Source: an uncultured Carboxylicivirga sp.
GTDB lineage: Bacteria > Bacteroidota > Bacteroidia > Bacteroidales > Marinilabiliaceae
Assembly (NCBI GenBank): GCA_947503525.1
Contig: CANNEA010000010.1
Location: 1 to 64,000 of the forward strand
Direction of reading: 5' to 3'
DNA length: 64,000 nucleotides
Shown here: in pieces, positions 57,358 through 64,000 of the stretch
How the letters are laid out: every line of letters starts with the position of its first letter
Position numbering within the stretch: position 1 is the stretch's first letter
Position numbers and translations under genes: made by a program
Notes under the pieces: generated by a model
Told to the model about the DNA's origin: nothing
Databases searched by the model: none
Seen by the model: the letters and a program-made list of their open reading frames with translations, nothing else

Positions 57358-57540
57358 ATGAAAACATTATTAAGAACATTTGCATTTGCCTTTATTTTAG
57401 GAATTACGTTCACAGCCTGTTCAAACGATGATACGTATACACCTGCAACAGACAATCCGGTTGAACGTCCTTTACCAAATGATCCTGATACAGATTATGC
57501 GCCAGGTCGTCCAACACCAGGAGGTCCAAATCCTGAATAA
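57358..57540 (+). CDS. Micro-lipoprotein, copy 1
   Basis: This 60-residue lipoprotein has a signal peptide (MKTLLRTFAFAFILGITFTAC) and a mature part of about 40 residues rich in Pro, Asp and Asn that ends RPTPGGPNPE. It has no folded domain of obvious type. It is the first of two tandem copies 258 bases apart (ATG to ATG), each with the same leader sequence (AAGCAATTATTAAT) before the start. It lies 227 bases after the exosortase gene on the same strand, with no terminator between them that I can see. A role as a small partner of the exosortase system is a guess from position. Confidence 0.7.
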   Translation: MKTLLRTFAFAFILGITFTACSNDDTYTPATDNPVERPLPNDPDTDYAPGRPTPGGPNPE

Positions 57541-57615
57541 ATAGCAACGTTTATTACAAACCAACAAGTATAGAGAATCAACACAAGCAATTATTAATAA
57601 TTAAACACAGAAATC

Positions 57616-57798
57616 ATGAAGACTTTAATGAAAACATTTGCCATTGCATTTATTGTAGGAATAACATTCTCAGCATGCTCAAGTGACGACAATTACACGC
57701 CTGCTACCGACAATCCGGTGGATCGTCCATTCCCAATAAACCCAGATACTGAATATGCACCAGAGCGCCCAACACCAGGAGGTCCAAACCCTGAGTAA
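57616..57798 (+). CDS. Micro-lipoprotein, copy 2
   Basis: This copy is the same length as the first and about 75-80% alike by eye. The signal peptide ends FSAC, the linker is SSDDNYTPATDNPVDRP, and the last ten residues (RPTPGGPNPE) match exactly. Differences are mostly conservative and concentrated in the signal peptide and middle (for example LPNDPDTDYAPG versus FPINPDTEYAPE). Equal length without indels suggests that both are kept by selection. A hairpin downstream (57899-57923) may end the transcript. Confidence 0.7.
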   Translation: MKTLMKTFAIAFIVGITFSACSSDDNYTPATDNPVDRPFPINPDTEYAPERPTPGGPNPE

Positions 57799-57898
57799 AC
57801 CAGTCTCAATTATAACATACCAAAAAGAATCATGATCCTTAACTAACCTTTCAAAAAATTCATGATTGCTTTGTTTGCTGAGAAGCTCAATTTTCAGC

Positions 57899-57923
57899 AG
57901 CCCAAACACCTGGTGTTTGGGCT
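57899..57923 (+). terminator. Hairpin after the micro-lipoprotein genes
   Basis: An 11-bp perfect stem (57899-57909 with 57913-57923, loop of 3) followed by TTT is about 100 bases after the second copy's stop. The T-tract is short, so termination efficiency is uncertain. Confidence 0.5.
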
Positions 57924-57980
57924 TTGGTATATAATTACATAATGTCCAGGGATAATATGCAATTACAGTAGTAAAATCCC

Positions 57981-58190
57981 ATTTTCCCCAATCAAATCTG
58001 GTTTTCCCCGATTGCAATCGTATTTTCCCCTACTTCAATCCTGAATCTCCCTATTACAATTCCATTTCTCCCTATTACAATCGCATTTCTTTCCAATGCA
58101 AATGTAATTCTACCTAGCTCAATCTCGTATTTCCCTATCACATTCACGGTTTTATCCAGTGCAATGCCATTTCTAATTACTACATTTCCA
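57981..58190. repeat. Ten in-register 21-bp tandem repeats
   Basis: Ten units of exactly 21 bases run without indels from 57981 to 58190, with an approximate consensus (+ strand) TTTTCCCCTATTACAATCC. Units differ by many substitutions, yet the period never breaks. Two neighbouring units (58044-58064 and 58065-58085) are closest to each other. On the - strand the array translates as heptads of the form xVIGRNGI within an open frame of 72 codons (58210 to 57992). The array lies in the gap between two convergent transcription units. Confidence 0.85.
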
Positions 58191-58202
58191 TCATTAAAAA
58201 AC

Positions 58203-58230
58203 AAAGCCACAACCCTTTGGTTGCAGCTTT
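58203..58230 (-). terminator. Terminator of the second alginate operon
   Basis: A 12-bp stem (58203-58214 with 58219-58230, loop of 4) is fully paired in - strand RNA when two G-U pairs are counted, and is followed by T residues (58200-58195). It lies 64 bases past the alginate lyase stop codon. Confidence 0.7.
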
Positions 58231-58293
58231 ATCAAGAATAACTATCAATACATGTCAGTTTAAATCAAACGTTATTCCTATCGAACTATTTTT

Positions 58294-60513
58294 TTATTTA
58301 ATCTGATAAGTATCACCCGGTTCAAGTACTTTTGTTATCACTTGCCCTTTGGATGTAATTTCTAATTCAACGGCTTCCGGACTTAATAAATATACTTGCC
58401 AGTAATCAGCCAACTTATTCAGGTAGATATCAGCAATAGCTGATAGCTGAATACTATTATCTTCTATGCTTAGGTTTTGGACATTAAACAAATAATGTTG
58501 AGATCCTTTTGAAAGGCTTTGCACTTGTTTGCCACCCGCATTAAGCAAAGCACTGTTTCGTTCCCAATCTTTAAGTCTGTAATTATCGCTTTCGTCAATT
58601 CTGCTGCTATATCCTTTATATGGGTAGATAACAGTGATAAACGAAAATGCTTTTTCATCAATTTTTGAAACTATATTCCACTGCTTTCCTCTGGAACCAG
58701 ATGATTTGATACTATCTGTGGGAATCAGTTGCCATATATCACATCCACTGGCATCCGAAAAACTACTTCGCAATAAGTCAGATCCATTTTCGGAGGAATA
58801 ATGACCTTGCCACACCTGTTTGTAACTATGCTCAGTATCTGACTGGAAATTATCTTTCACAATCCAGAATTCATCCTTCACATAAATCACTTGTCGGCTA
58901 TACTCAACACCAATATCTTCAAAACCGTCGTGTGAACCTATATGTAAATCAAAATTAGTATTGCTCTGCCATGCTATTGTTGTGGGTTGAGGCAGTTGCT
59001 TAAACTTACCAAAACCACTTCCACCCTTATTGGATGTCCATTTTTTTCCCTGCAATTCATCATCTACGAGGGCTACATTTTTTACTAAAGAGTTTTTAAA
59101 CAGCTCAAAATCACTTAGTGAATAACGCACTTGATAATTGGGCAAAATGCATTGTCCATTAGCCATGGCCTGCACACCCAGCATATCGCCATGTTGATGA
59201 TCCGGTTTTTTCTCATCCAAACCAGCACTAATGATCATCATTTTATCGTTCGTACTCCAACCTTCCCGCATAATGTAATAATGCGTATCCGGAAAGCTTA
59301 AGGAACCATATGACGGTAGTTTAGCATTAAGGTGGCTCAAACTTTCAAGCTGGCTTTGCCTTAAAAACCAATACATCTTTGGGCTTACTTCTGGCTCTGA
59401 AAAATAAGCTATTTCATCATCTTCGAACAATATGTATCCAAGAGACATTGTGCTCGCAATGGCATTCTTTTCAGCCCAGGGATTATCTGTATCGTCTTGT
59501 AATACAGGAGCACTTTTATCTGGATATGCCACTTTTGCCAAAGTTGTAAAAAGTGATTTCAGTTGAGCTTCCCATAAGGGATCAACTTCAATTTCACTGT
59601 TCTTCACCAATTGATATACATAGAAATAGTTGCCTATATCGCTCATGTGGTAATGCACCGAACGTTCAAACTGGAAACCATCTGGATTAATTTCTTTTTG
59701 CATATGTGCTTTTAATAGCTCCATAGCATGTTGATACCACTGATCTGTTCCTTCAAAATCACGAAATAAAATAGCTAGCATAGCCAGAGCTGACATTCCA
59801 CGGGTTTGATGATTGCCTGATTTAAACTTAGCATTAGTATGATATAAATGCGCACCATGCTGCAATAGTGTTGCTATTGTTTGCAACTGCATCTTGTCAG
59901 TATAAGCCTCTTCACCCAAAAATAAGTTGTGAATACTTAACCAATTCAAAACACGATACCCCGAACGAAATGCTTCATACACCCCATTGCCATCTTCAAT
60001 ACTTTCGAATTTGTTGGTATGAAAAGCAGTATTTAAAGATCTTAACTGTGTGTGCCAGTAATGAATGTATTTTGGGTCTTTATCTTCATAAAAATAAAGA
60101 TATGCAATATCCATCATTTTATGCTGACGTGCCAAATGACGCAAGGCATACGAATTAACCGGCGATCCATTTAAATAATTAAATGGCAGTTTCCAGATGG
60201 TCGAATCCGCATATTTACCCATGTGGTCTTGAGCTCTATCACGATGCCCATTTTCATTTACGTAAAGCTGGTTATAGAGTTCAAAACGCTCATTTACATT
60301 TTGATAATCATAAAAGAATCGCTTGGTAAACTGCTCTCGATAATAAACAGCCAAATCCTTGTCATTCTTTAGCTTCCCTTTAAATTCTTGCTTAAGGTAC
60401 TTCGACAATTCAGACGTCTCCAACACTTTATCATGCGGAATTTTTTTAGCCGACACTGAAACTGCCACGCAAGCAACAATAATAAATCCAAGTAATCTTT
60501 GCCAGTTCATCAT
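58294..60513 (-). CDS. Heparinase II/III-fold alginate lyase (PL17/PL39-like)
   Basis: This is a probable exolytic oligoalginate lyase. A signal peptide (1-22, VSVSA) is followed by an alpha/alpha-toroid domain (about 30-370) and a C-terminal beta-sandwich heparinase II/III domain (about 400-700). Candidate catalytic residues match the PL17 layout: Asn234-His235 in KSGNHQTRG, Tyr288 in RSVHYHMSD, and His441 in HQHGDMLG. Spacing is close to, but not the same as, PL17 enzymes. Without a search I cannot decide between PL17 and PL39. It ends the cluster and lies 6 bases after a PL6 gene, so both are in one operon. In such pairs the PL6 enzyme supplies oligomers that this enzyme cuts to monomers. 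Confidence 0.82.
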   Translation of the reverse strand: MMNWQRLLGFIIVACVAVSVSAKKIPHDKVLETSELSKYLKQEFKGKLKNDKDLAVYYREQFTKRFFYDYQNVNERFELYNQLYVNENGHRDRAQDHMGKYADSTIWKLPFNYLNGSPVNSYALRHLARQHKMMDIAYLYFYEDKDPKYIHYWHTQLRSLNTAFHTNKFESIEDGNGVYEAFRSGYRVLNWLSIHNLFLGEEAYTDKMQLQTIATLLQHGAHLYHTNAKFKSGNHQTRGMSALAMLAILFRDFEGTDQWYQHAMELLKAHMQKEINPDGFQFERSVHYHMSDIGNYFYVYQLVKNSEIEVDPLWEAQLKSLFTTLAKVAYPDKSAPVLQDDTDNPWAEKNAIASTMSLGYILFEDDEIAYFSEPEVSPKMYWFLRQSQLESLSHLNAKLPSYGSLSFPDTHYYIMREGWSTNDKMMIISAGLDEKKPDHQHGDMLGVQAMANGQCILPNYQVRYSLSDFELFKNSLVKNVALVDDELQGKKWTSNKGGSGFGKFKQLPQPTTIAWQSNTNFDLHIGSHDGFEDIGVEYSRQVIYVKDEFWIVKDNFQSDTEHSYKQVWQGHYSSENGSDLLRSSFSDASGCDIWQLIPTDSIKSSGSRGKQWNIVSKIDEKAFSFITVIYPYKGYSSRIDESDNYRLKDWERNSALLNAGGKQVQSLSKGSQHYLFNVQNLSIEDNSIQLSAIADIYLNKLADYWQVYLLSPEAVELEITSKGQVITKVLEPGDTYQIK

Positions 60514-60519
60514 TTCCCT

Positions 60520-62832
60520 TTAATAAACTAATGTAAGCTTAAGGTTTTCTTCTACACGTATTTGCCCTGAATTAGTCACTTTATTATTAGAGTGTGAATT
60601 ATTCTTGGCTCCCCAGAGAAGAGCAACCAACTTCACTTTATTATTTTTAAAGGTATTGTCTCTAATATCCACATTTACAATTCCACGTGAATTTACTAAA
60701 ATGCCATTTGCTTCTTTATGACCACAGTTTTCGAATGTGCTATTGCTTAGAATTAGATTACCGCCTATTGTTGACTCGTCATATCCTCCGCGATAATAAT
60801 CAATTACATTTGCTGCCACATTCTTAAATTGACAATTATCAATCCTTAAGAATTCAACATTATAGTCCCCTTTATCATTGGTTTCTTCTGATAATTCAAA
60901 GCCATTATTACAATCCGAAATCACGGTTGAATTTATATTAATCTCATCAGCAAAAGTTTGTTTGTAAGCCTTTAGCGCAAAATCGAAATTAGATATCTCA
61001 ATGCCCTTTACATTCAAATTATATTTACTAAACATGTTTTCTTTCAGGCTGGCAAAAGCGTATTGCGTTTTTTCACCTGATAGAATTAGGTTTGTAAGGT
61101 GTAGGTCTCCTTTCGGATGCATCGCGAAAGCTGGTGTTTCTGCTTCACCTGAATACTTAAGCACGGCTTTGTCAGCAGCATCTTTCGAACGTAGGGTAAG
61201 TGCCTTATTAATAATCAAAGATTGATTAAACTTATACGTACCAGTAGCCAGTTCAAGGATATCACCAGCATTGGCTTCAGCAATAGCATTAGCTAAATTG
61301 GCTGATGCTTCAATTGACCAAACTTTAGCCTCACCGGCCTCTTCTATATCCGAAAACCATGATGGCCCGTAGTTCTCTTTATTGATCAGTTCCACTGGAG
61401 TTGATCCATTAGTCACCACAGCTCCCGGCATTGCAACAATCGATCTTTCATGATTCAAGAGATCGCGATCAATAGTTTCAAAACCATAACCCTTATAAAT
61501 TTCCATTCCATCAAAGGAAGAAGGAACAAATACAGATGAACCAAGAGGATTCATTTCAAAGGATAATTCTTCTAAGCCTTTACGAGCATTGAACATGACA
61601 TCTGCATTATTAATGTAGTTATTGGCAAAGATGACACCATCAGCCTTATCGTGTTCAACAATCAATTGAGGATCGCCAACCTCGTTATAAATGATATTAT
61701 TGGCCACTTCCATTCGAATAGGTCGTGCAGAACGAATTTCTGATTTAGGTAAAACTTCAGCTTGCGATATATTAGTACCAACACCAAATTGCCAAGGGGA
61801 TTTACAATTCATATACGTATTGTAAGCCACTACCACATCTGTTACTTGATTATAACGGTTTAAAGGTGATTTAGGAATACCATTCATTACCGCCAGAGGA
61901 CTTCTAAAGCTCTTACCAATTAGATTATAAAAGAAGTTATTGGTAACCCAATGGCCGGTATTAATAATTCTTATTCCACCTATATTTTCTGATTCACCAT
62001 CTCCTAGAAACAGATTACCGTCAATTTTACAATAATTACCATGACGCATCACAACCGAACCTTCGCAACGGTCGAACACATTGTCATTAAATTCATTAAA
62101 ATTTGTTTTATTGGAGATTACTTCAACTTCACCATTACATTCTTCAAAATAGTTATTCGCTACAGTAGTGTAACCGGGCGACATTGAACTAAAACTATCT
62201 CCCAATTGAATGGTTTCCGCTTTAGGTCCACCCTTTCGCGGACGTGGCCCAAAATGGTTATATACAATCTGGTGGTAGTTATTAATATTTCGATTACCCT
62301 TTATATCAACTCTTAATGTAGGTCCCTCATTTGATTTCCCACTCAGGTAACAATGATCCATTTGATTAAAACGACCAAAGAACTCCACCCAGTGGTCTGA
62401 ACGATCACGGCTCATCTGATTGAAATCTTCAATAACACATTCTGTAATGCGACAATGATTAGCCACTTTGGTTTTAGAAATCTTATATTGGATAACATTT
62501 TTAGTTGGTGTGTAACCATTTCTAAAATACAATCCTTTTACCACCAGGTAATCGCCACCTAATTCCAAATTAGATTGTCCCTCAATAAAAACTTCCCCTA
62601 TGGTTTCGGCTTGTAAGGTTATCGGGTTTGCCTCTGTGCCTTTGCCAAAGAATTCAATCTCTACATCCGTCCACACACCATTGGCCATAACAATGTTATC
62701 GCCAGCCTTAGCCTCTTTAATAGCTTTATGCAGTTCATCTGCATTGTTAACTAATATTTCATTTTTGCCTGGCTGACATGCAAGCATTAATGGTAATAAA
62801 ACTCCAATGAAAAACACTTTTTTAATCATCAT
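60520..62832 (-). CDS. Two-domain PL6 alginate lyase lipoprotein (AlyGC-like)
   Basis: This 770-residue PL6 enzyme is a lipoprotein: the signal peptide ends at lipobox LMLAC (Cys19), so it is anchored to a membrane, most likely the outer one. The N-terminal beta-helix (about 27-420) has the catalytic Lys242 (ISNKT) and Arg263 (MRHG), 21 apart. A second parallel beta-helix fills about 500-770 (ALTLRSKDAADKAVL, repeated N-S-x-F strands). This double-helix build is that of AlyGC-type exolytic PL6 enzymes. It lacks the T9SS tail seen on the other two PL6 proteins in the window. It is between a jelly-roll protein and the heparinase-fold lyase on one strand. Confidence 0.9.
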   Translation of the reverse strand: MMIKKVFFIGVLLPLMLACQPGKNEILVNNADELHKAIKEAKAGDNIVMANGVWTDVEIEFFGKGTEANPITLQAETIGEVFIEGQSNLELGGDYLVVKGLYFRNGYTPTKNVIQYKISKTKVANHCRITECVIEDFNQMSRDRSDHWVEFFGRFNQMDHCYLSGKSNEGPTLRVDIKGNRNINNYHQIVYNHFGPRPRKGGPKAETIQLGDSFSSMSPGYTTVANNYFEECNGEVEVISNKTNFNEFNDNVFDRCEGSVVMRHGNYCKIDGNLFLGDGESENIGGIRIINTGHWVTNNFFYNLIGKSFRSPLAVMNGIPKSPLNRYNQVTDVVVAYNTYMNCKSPWQFGVGTNISQAEVLPKSEIRSARPIRMEVANNIIYNEVGDPQLIVEHDKADGVIFANNYINNADVMFNARKGLEELSFEMNPLGSSVFVPSSFDGMEIYKGYGFETIDRDLLNHERSIVAMPGAVVTNGSTPVELINKENYGPSWFSDIEEAGEAKVWSIEASANLANAIAEANAGDILELATGTYKFNQSLIINKALTLRSKDAADKAVLKYSGEAETPAFAMHPKGDLHLTNLILSGEKTQYAFASLKENMFSKYNLNVKGIEISNFDFALKAYKQTFADEININSTVISDCNNGFELSEETNDKGDYNVEFLRIDNCQFKNVAANVIDYYRGGYDESTIGGNLILSNSTFENCGHKEANGILVNSRGIVNVDIRDNTFKNNKVKLVALLWGAKNNSHSNNKVTNSGQIRVEENLKLTLVY

Positions 62833-62872
62833 TGCACTTATTTTTGAATCTTTATCAAAAGAATATAATCAA

Positions 62873-63925
62873 TTAGTAGACACACATTTTCCCAGTTTGA
62901 TAGCTAGCGTCTTCCGAAACCAAGGTTACGAAATACATACCTTTTTCAAACCCACTTAGCGCCAATCTATCCTTATCACTATTTACTACGCTTTGCACCA
63001 AAACACCTGTTTGATTGTATACATAAACATCTTGCCCTCTAACATTTGATAACTCAAAGCTCCCCTTATTGGGATTTGGCATAATGTTAAAATCTGGCTT
63101 TACCCTTGTTTTACCAATCGAGGTATTATCCAATTCATGAATTGAAAAGTTAGCAAATAATACTTGTTCATCTTTCAGGTCAACCGCATTATTCAAACTA
63201 CGGTAAATGCCCCACTTGGGACGCAGAAAATCAGCATCCGTTTTCCACATTCTAATGTCGTCATTACTATAATCAAACAATACTTCAGCATCCGGAAATG
63301 CTTTAATCAATATTTTATAACTACCGTCTTCACCAAAAACAACTTCTTCTATTACCTCAACCCACTGTCCTTTAAAATCCTCCAAATCCACTTTAGTAAT
63401 GGTGGTTTGGCTGGTAAATTCGGCATATCTCAATTCTAATTTATCAGGAGTTCCTTTACGTGCCGTTAAAGTAATTAGTGGCATACTTTCTTCGGAACCT
63501 CCAACCGCCTTAAGTTGATGCAAATGTGTAAAACTAGAGCTGGCTGCAAAATCCGAAGCCAGCTTGAATTTCCATTTATACTCTACCTTTTCACCTTCTA
63601 TGGCCTTTAAATTATCTGGCGATTTATCGTAGGTCTTTATTTCAACCCTTTGTCTGTCGTAATTTTTGCATCTGTCTGAATCCTCATCTTTATGAATATG
63701 AAATCGGAATACATATTGGTCAAGTGTATTATCAAACACTTGATCAATGTGTGGTCCAAATTCTACATGATCACAATCAGGCACTTCAACTACATCGTAG
63801 CCTGGCGCCAAAACAGAATTAATCAAACTATAAGTATCCGTTTGACCATCAGCATCGAGCATTACTTGCGCAAACAAGCCTGAACAAATACAACTTAAAG
63901 TAAAAAAAGCACAAAGTAATTTCAT
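62873..63925 (-). CDS. T9SS-secreted jelly-roll protein, probable polysaccharide lyase
   Basis: This 350-residue secreted protein has a signal peptide (1-19, GLFAQ), a concanavalin-like jelly-roll domain (about 25-265), and a T9SS C-terminal sorting domain (about 280-350, MPNPNKGSFELSN and a closing GKMCVY). The jelly roll shows the strands of the heparin lyase I / PL20-like family (RQRVEIKTYD, YKWKFKLASDF, FTHLHQLKAVGG, KWGIYRSLN), with Arg, His and Gln residues on the putative catalytic face. It could also be a binding protein. Its 40-base spacing upstream of the PL6 gene suggests one operon, whose promoter is near or beyond the window edge. Confidence 0.75.
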   Translation of the reverse strand: MKLLCAFFTLSCICSGLFAQVMLDADGQTDTYSLINSVLAPGYDVVEVPDCDHVEFGPHIDQVFDNTLDQYVFRFHIHKDEDSDRCKNYDRQRVEIKTYDKSPDNLKAIEGEKVEYKWKFKLASDFAASSSFTHLHQLKAVGGSEESMPLITLTARKGTPDKLELRYAEFTSQTTITKVDLEDFKGQWVEVIEEVVFGEDGSYKILIKAFPDAEVLFDYSNDDIRMWKTDADFLRPKWGIYRSLNNAVDLKDEQVLFANFSIHELDNTSIGKTRVKPDFNIMPNPNKGSFELSNVRGQDVYVYNQTGVLVQSVVNSDKDRLALSGFEKGMYFVTLVSEDASYQTGKMCVY

Positions 63926-64000
63926 CGTTTTCCCTTAAGCTTACTAATTAAACATCCACAACTTAAAAGCCATAATTACAATGGCCAATAATAATATACG

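Larger units (their letters stand above)
57799..58293. other. Convergent intergenic region with repeat array
   Basis: This 495-base space separates the exosortase/lipoprotein unit from the second alginate cluster. It holds a hairpin (57899-57923), a 21-bp tandem repeat array (57981-58190), and the terminator of the - strand alginate operon (58203-58230). Confidence 0.7.

Noticed and set aside
57679-58017. 112-codon - strand frame over the second micro-lipoprotein
   Set aside because: It is antisense to a lipoprotein gene with a clear signal peptide, and runs through a hairpin; composition is not protein-like (many Trp, Cys and Tyr).
57992-58210. 72-codon frame over the 21-bp repeats as a firm gene
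   Set aside because: Its ATG lies inside the alginate operon's terminator stem and there is no ribosome site, so I list the DNA repeat and keep the coding idea as a finding only.

Overview
The window is a chromosomal segment of a marine, alginate-degrading member of the Bacteroidota, probably from the Marinilabiliales or a neighbouring order (the order is an inference). Support comes from type IX secretion (T9SS) genes with C-terminal sorting domains on secreted enzymes, a fused LpxC/FabZ gene, a TonB receptor with a DUF4249 partner, PorX with a PglZ domain, the ruvA-sprA-gcvH order, and AT-rich spacers carrying the Bacteroidota promoter signature (TTTG, about 20 bases, TAnnTTTG). I see no insertion sequence, phage, CRISPR array or rRNA.

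Layout. 1-6312: a small lipoprotein and two divergently transcribed T9SS-secreted PL6 alginate lyases that share a control region with a three-half-site operator. 6399-8736: acyl-CoA thioesterase, SRPBCC protein and a sigma-54-type response regulator. 8909-15675: sprE/porW, porX, tsaE and alanine dehydrogenase. 15680-19225: a soluble sensor kinase, gamma-glutamyltransferase and a 71-residue protein. 19651-22780: TonB receptor plus DUF4249 lipoprotein. 22894-32070: a mostly housekeeping run on the + strand (M23 peptidase, dxr, rseP, tatA, mltD-like, DUF4837, an unknown protein, M17 aminopeptidase, pdxA). 32133-37761: a lipoprotein and rimP-nusA-infB on the - strand. 38033-42729: an HD hydrolase and lpxD-lpxC/fabZ-lpxA. 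42796-52400: gcvH, the giant sprA, ruvA and thiL on the - strand. 52917-52989: initiator tRNA. 53310-57130: an exosortase N system, meaning a membrane VIT-domain protein with a PEP-CTERM-like tail and its exosortase, followed by two tandem 60-residue lipoproteins. 57981-58190: ten in-register 21-bp repeats. 58294-63925: a second alginate cluster (heparinase II/III-type alginate lyase, two-domain PL6 lipoprotein, jelly-roll lyase-like T9SS cargo).

How it fits together. SprE/PorW, PorX and SprA are parts of the T9SS machinery or its control. The two PL6 enzymes at the left end and the jelly-roll protein at the right end carry T9SS sorting domains, so this stretch encodes both secretion parts and cargo. 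The alginate enzymes suggest extracellular depolymerisation by PL6 lyases, followed by exolytic trimming by the lipoprotein PL6 and the heparinase-fold lyase. No SusC/SusD pair or cytoplasmic uronate genes lie here, so the polysaccharide locus is incomplete in the window. The XrtN system is a second, separate sorting system with what looks like one dedicated substrate.

The less explained items are the 21-bp repeat array, the tandem micro-lipoproteins next to the exosortase, the triple half-site operator between the PL6 genes, an orphan terminator upstream of the initiator tRNA, and a terminator-like hairpin in the rimP-nusA-infB leader.
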